The translations under genes were made by a program, and so were the position numbers. From NCBI GenBank assembly GCA_003557085.1, contig PWPR01000076.1, forward strand, positions 1 to 15,953: a stretch of DNA of 15,953 nt, in the 5' to 3' direction. The notes under the pieces were generated by a model. That model ran no database searches and was not told where the DNA came from. It saw nothing but the letters and a program-made list of their open reading frames with translations. This stretch comes from Clostridia bacterium (GTDB lineage Bacteria > Bacillota > UBA994 > PWPR01). Positions 15,502 through 15,953 of the stretch are shown here, in pieces (positions within the stretch are counted from its first letter, which is position 1; each line of letters begins with the position of its first letter).

Positions 15502-15953
15502 TTGGCTAGTAGACTTAGAATTAGAGGCGGAAATAAATTGAAGGGATCAATTAGTGTGGGCGGAGCAAAAAATGCAGTTGTAGCAATTATTCCAGCAACT
15601 ATTTTAGCTGGGGATGTATGCACCCTTGAAAATGTCCCGCAACTTCTTGATGTCTTAAATTTTACAAAAATACTCAAACTATTAGGAGCAAGTGCTGAGT
15701 TTATTGAAGATAATACGCTCAGAGTTAATCCTAATAAAATTAATACATGGGATTCAACAGATCCAATTATGAGCGAGTTTAGAGCATCATATTATGTGCT
15801 TGGAGCACTTCTTGCTAGATTTAATAAGGCCAAAGCTTTACTCCCAGGTGGGTGTAACATTGGTCTTAGACCAATAGACCAGCATATTAAAGGTTTTGAA
15901 GCTCTTGGAGCAACAGTAGATATTAAACATGGAGTTATTACTGTAGAAGCAGA
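15502..15953 (+). CDS. murA: MurA, UDP-GlcNAc enolpyruvyl transferase, N-terminal part
   Basis: The first 150 residues of the enzyme that transfers enolpyruvate from PEP to UDP-GlcNAc, the committed step of peptidoglycan synthesis. It starts MASRLRIRGGNKLKGSISV and has the GGAKNAV segment with K23/N24 that binds substrate, TLENVPQLLDV, FRASYYVLGALLAR and LLPGGCNIGLRPIDQH. The catalytic Cys (C118, equivalent to C115 of E. coli) is present, so the natural fosfomycin-sensitive form is expected rather than the Asp variant. The frame is open to the edge with about two thirds of the protein missing. The start is TTG. Many low-GC Firmicutes have two murA copies, and which one this is cannot be decided here. 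It lies 117 bases after yycI behind a probable own promoter. Confidence 0.93.
   Translation, partial: MASRLRIRGGNKLKGSISVGGAKNAVVAIIPATILAGDVCTLENVPQLLDVLNFTKILKLLGASAEFIEDNTLRVNPNKINTWDSTDPIMSEFRASYYVLGALLARFNKAKALLPGGCNIGLRPIDQHIKGFEALGATVDIKHGVITVEA

Overview
The window comes from an AT-rich, low-GC Firmicute (Bacillota), probably an anaerobic clostridia-like lineage. The evidence is a WalR-WalK-YycH-YycI cell-wall signalling block, strong GGAGG-type ribosome binding sites, several TTG starts, sigma-A-type promoters and a U32 protein carrying the DUF3656 segment. No genus can be fixed from the sequence. I see no rRNA, tRNA, insertion sequence, prophage or CRISPR array.

Layout. (1) Positions 1-171, minus strand: the N-terminus of a PqqB-like metallo-beta-lactamase-fold protein, divergent from (2) an M24 metallopeptidase at 279-1376, which ends in a perfect 10-bp terminator hairpin. 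(3) A good sigma-A promoter at 1468-1496 opens a four-gene plus-strand cluster to 7390: a divergent MurE ligase, an ATP-grasp carboxylate-amine ligase, a glutamine-dependent asparagine synthetase, and a membrane-anchored C39-type cysteine peptidase with a SpaA/Cna-B-like beta domain. (4) 7391-7850 holds a terminator hairpin, a small minus-strand membrane protein with its own extended -10 promoter, and the next plus-strand promoter. (5) 7851-15384 is a probable operon: U32/DUF3656 protein, walR, walK, yycH, yycI. (6) murA starts at 15502 behind its own leader and runs off the end.

How they fit. Most of the window concerns the cell wall. MurA makes the first committed peptidoglycan precursor, MurE adds the third stem-peptide residue, and WalRK with YycH/YycI senses and controls wall metabolism. 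The cluster at 1536-7390 is the most interesting part. MurE beside an ATP-grasp ligase and an AsnB-type amidotransferase resembles the toolkit that adds D-aspartate to the stem peptide and amidates it (Aslfm/AslA plus AsnH in enterococci and lactococci). Here it is paired with an exported cysteine peptidase. That reading is inference.

Points for a second look: the MurE specificity motif reads DNPK instead of DNPR and a normally conserved loop is altered; WalK carries about 50 extra residues inside its dimerisation/phosphotransfer hairpin; the murA leader has a dense cluster of WalR-like TGTWAH half-sites; the U32 protein appears to be an internal duplication.
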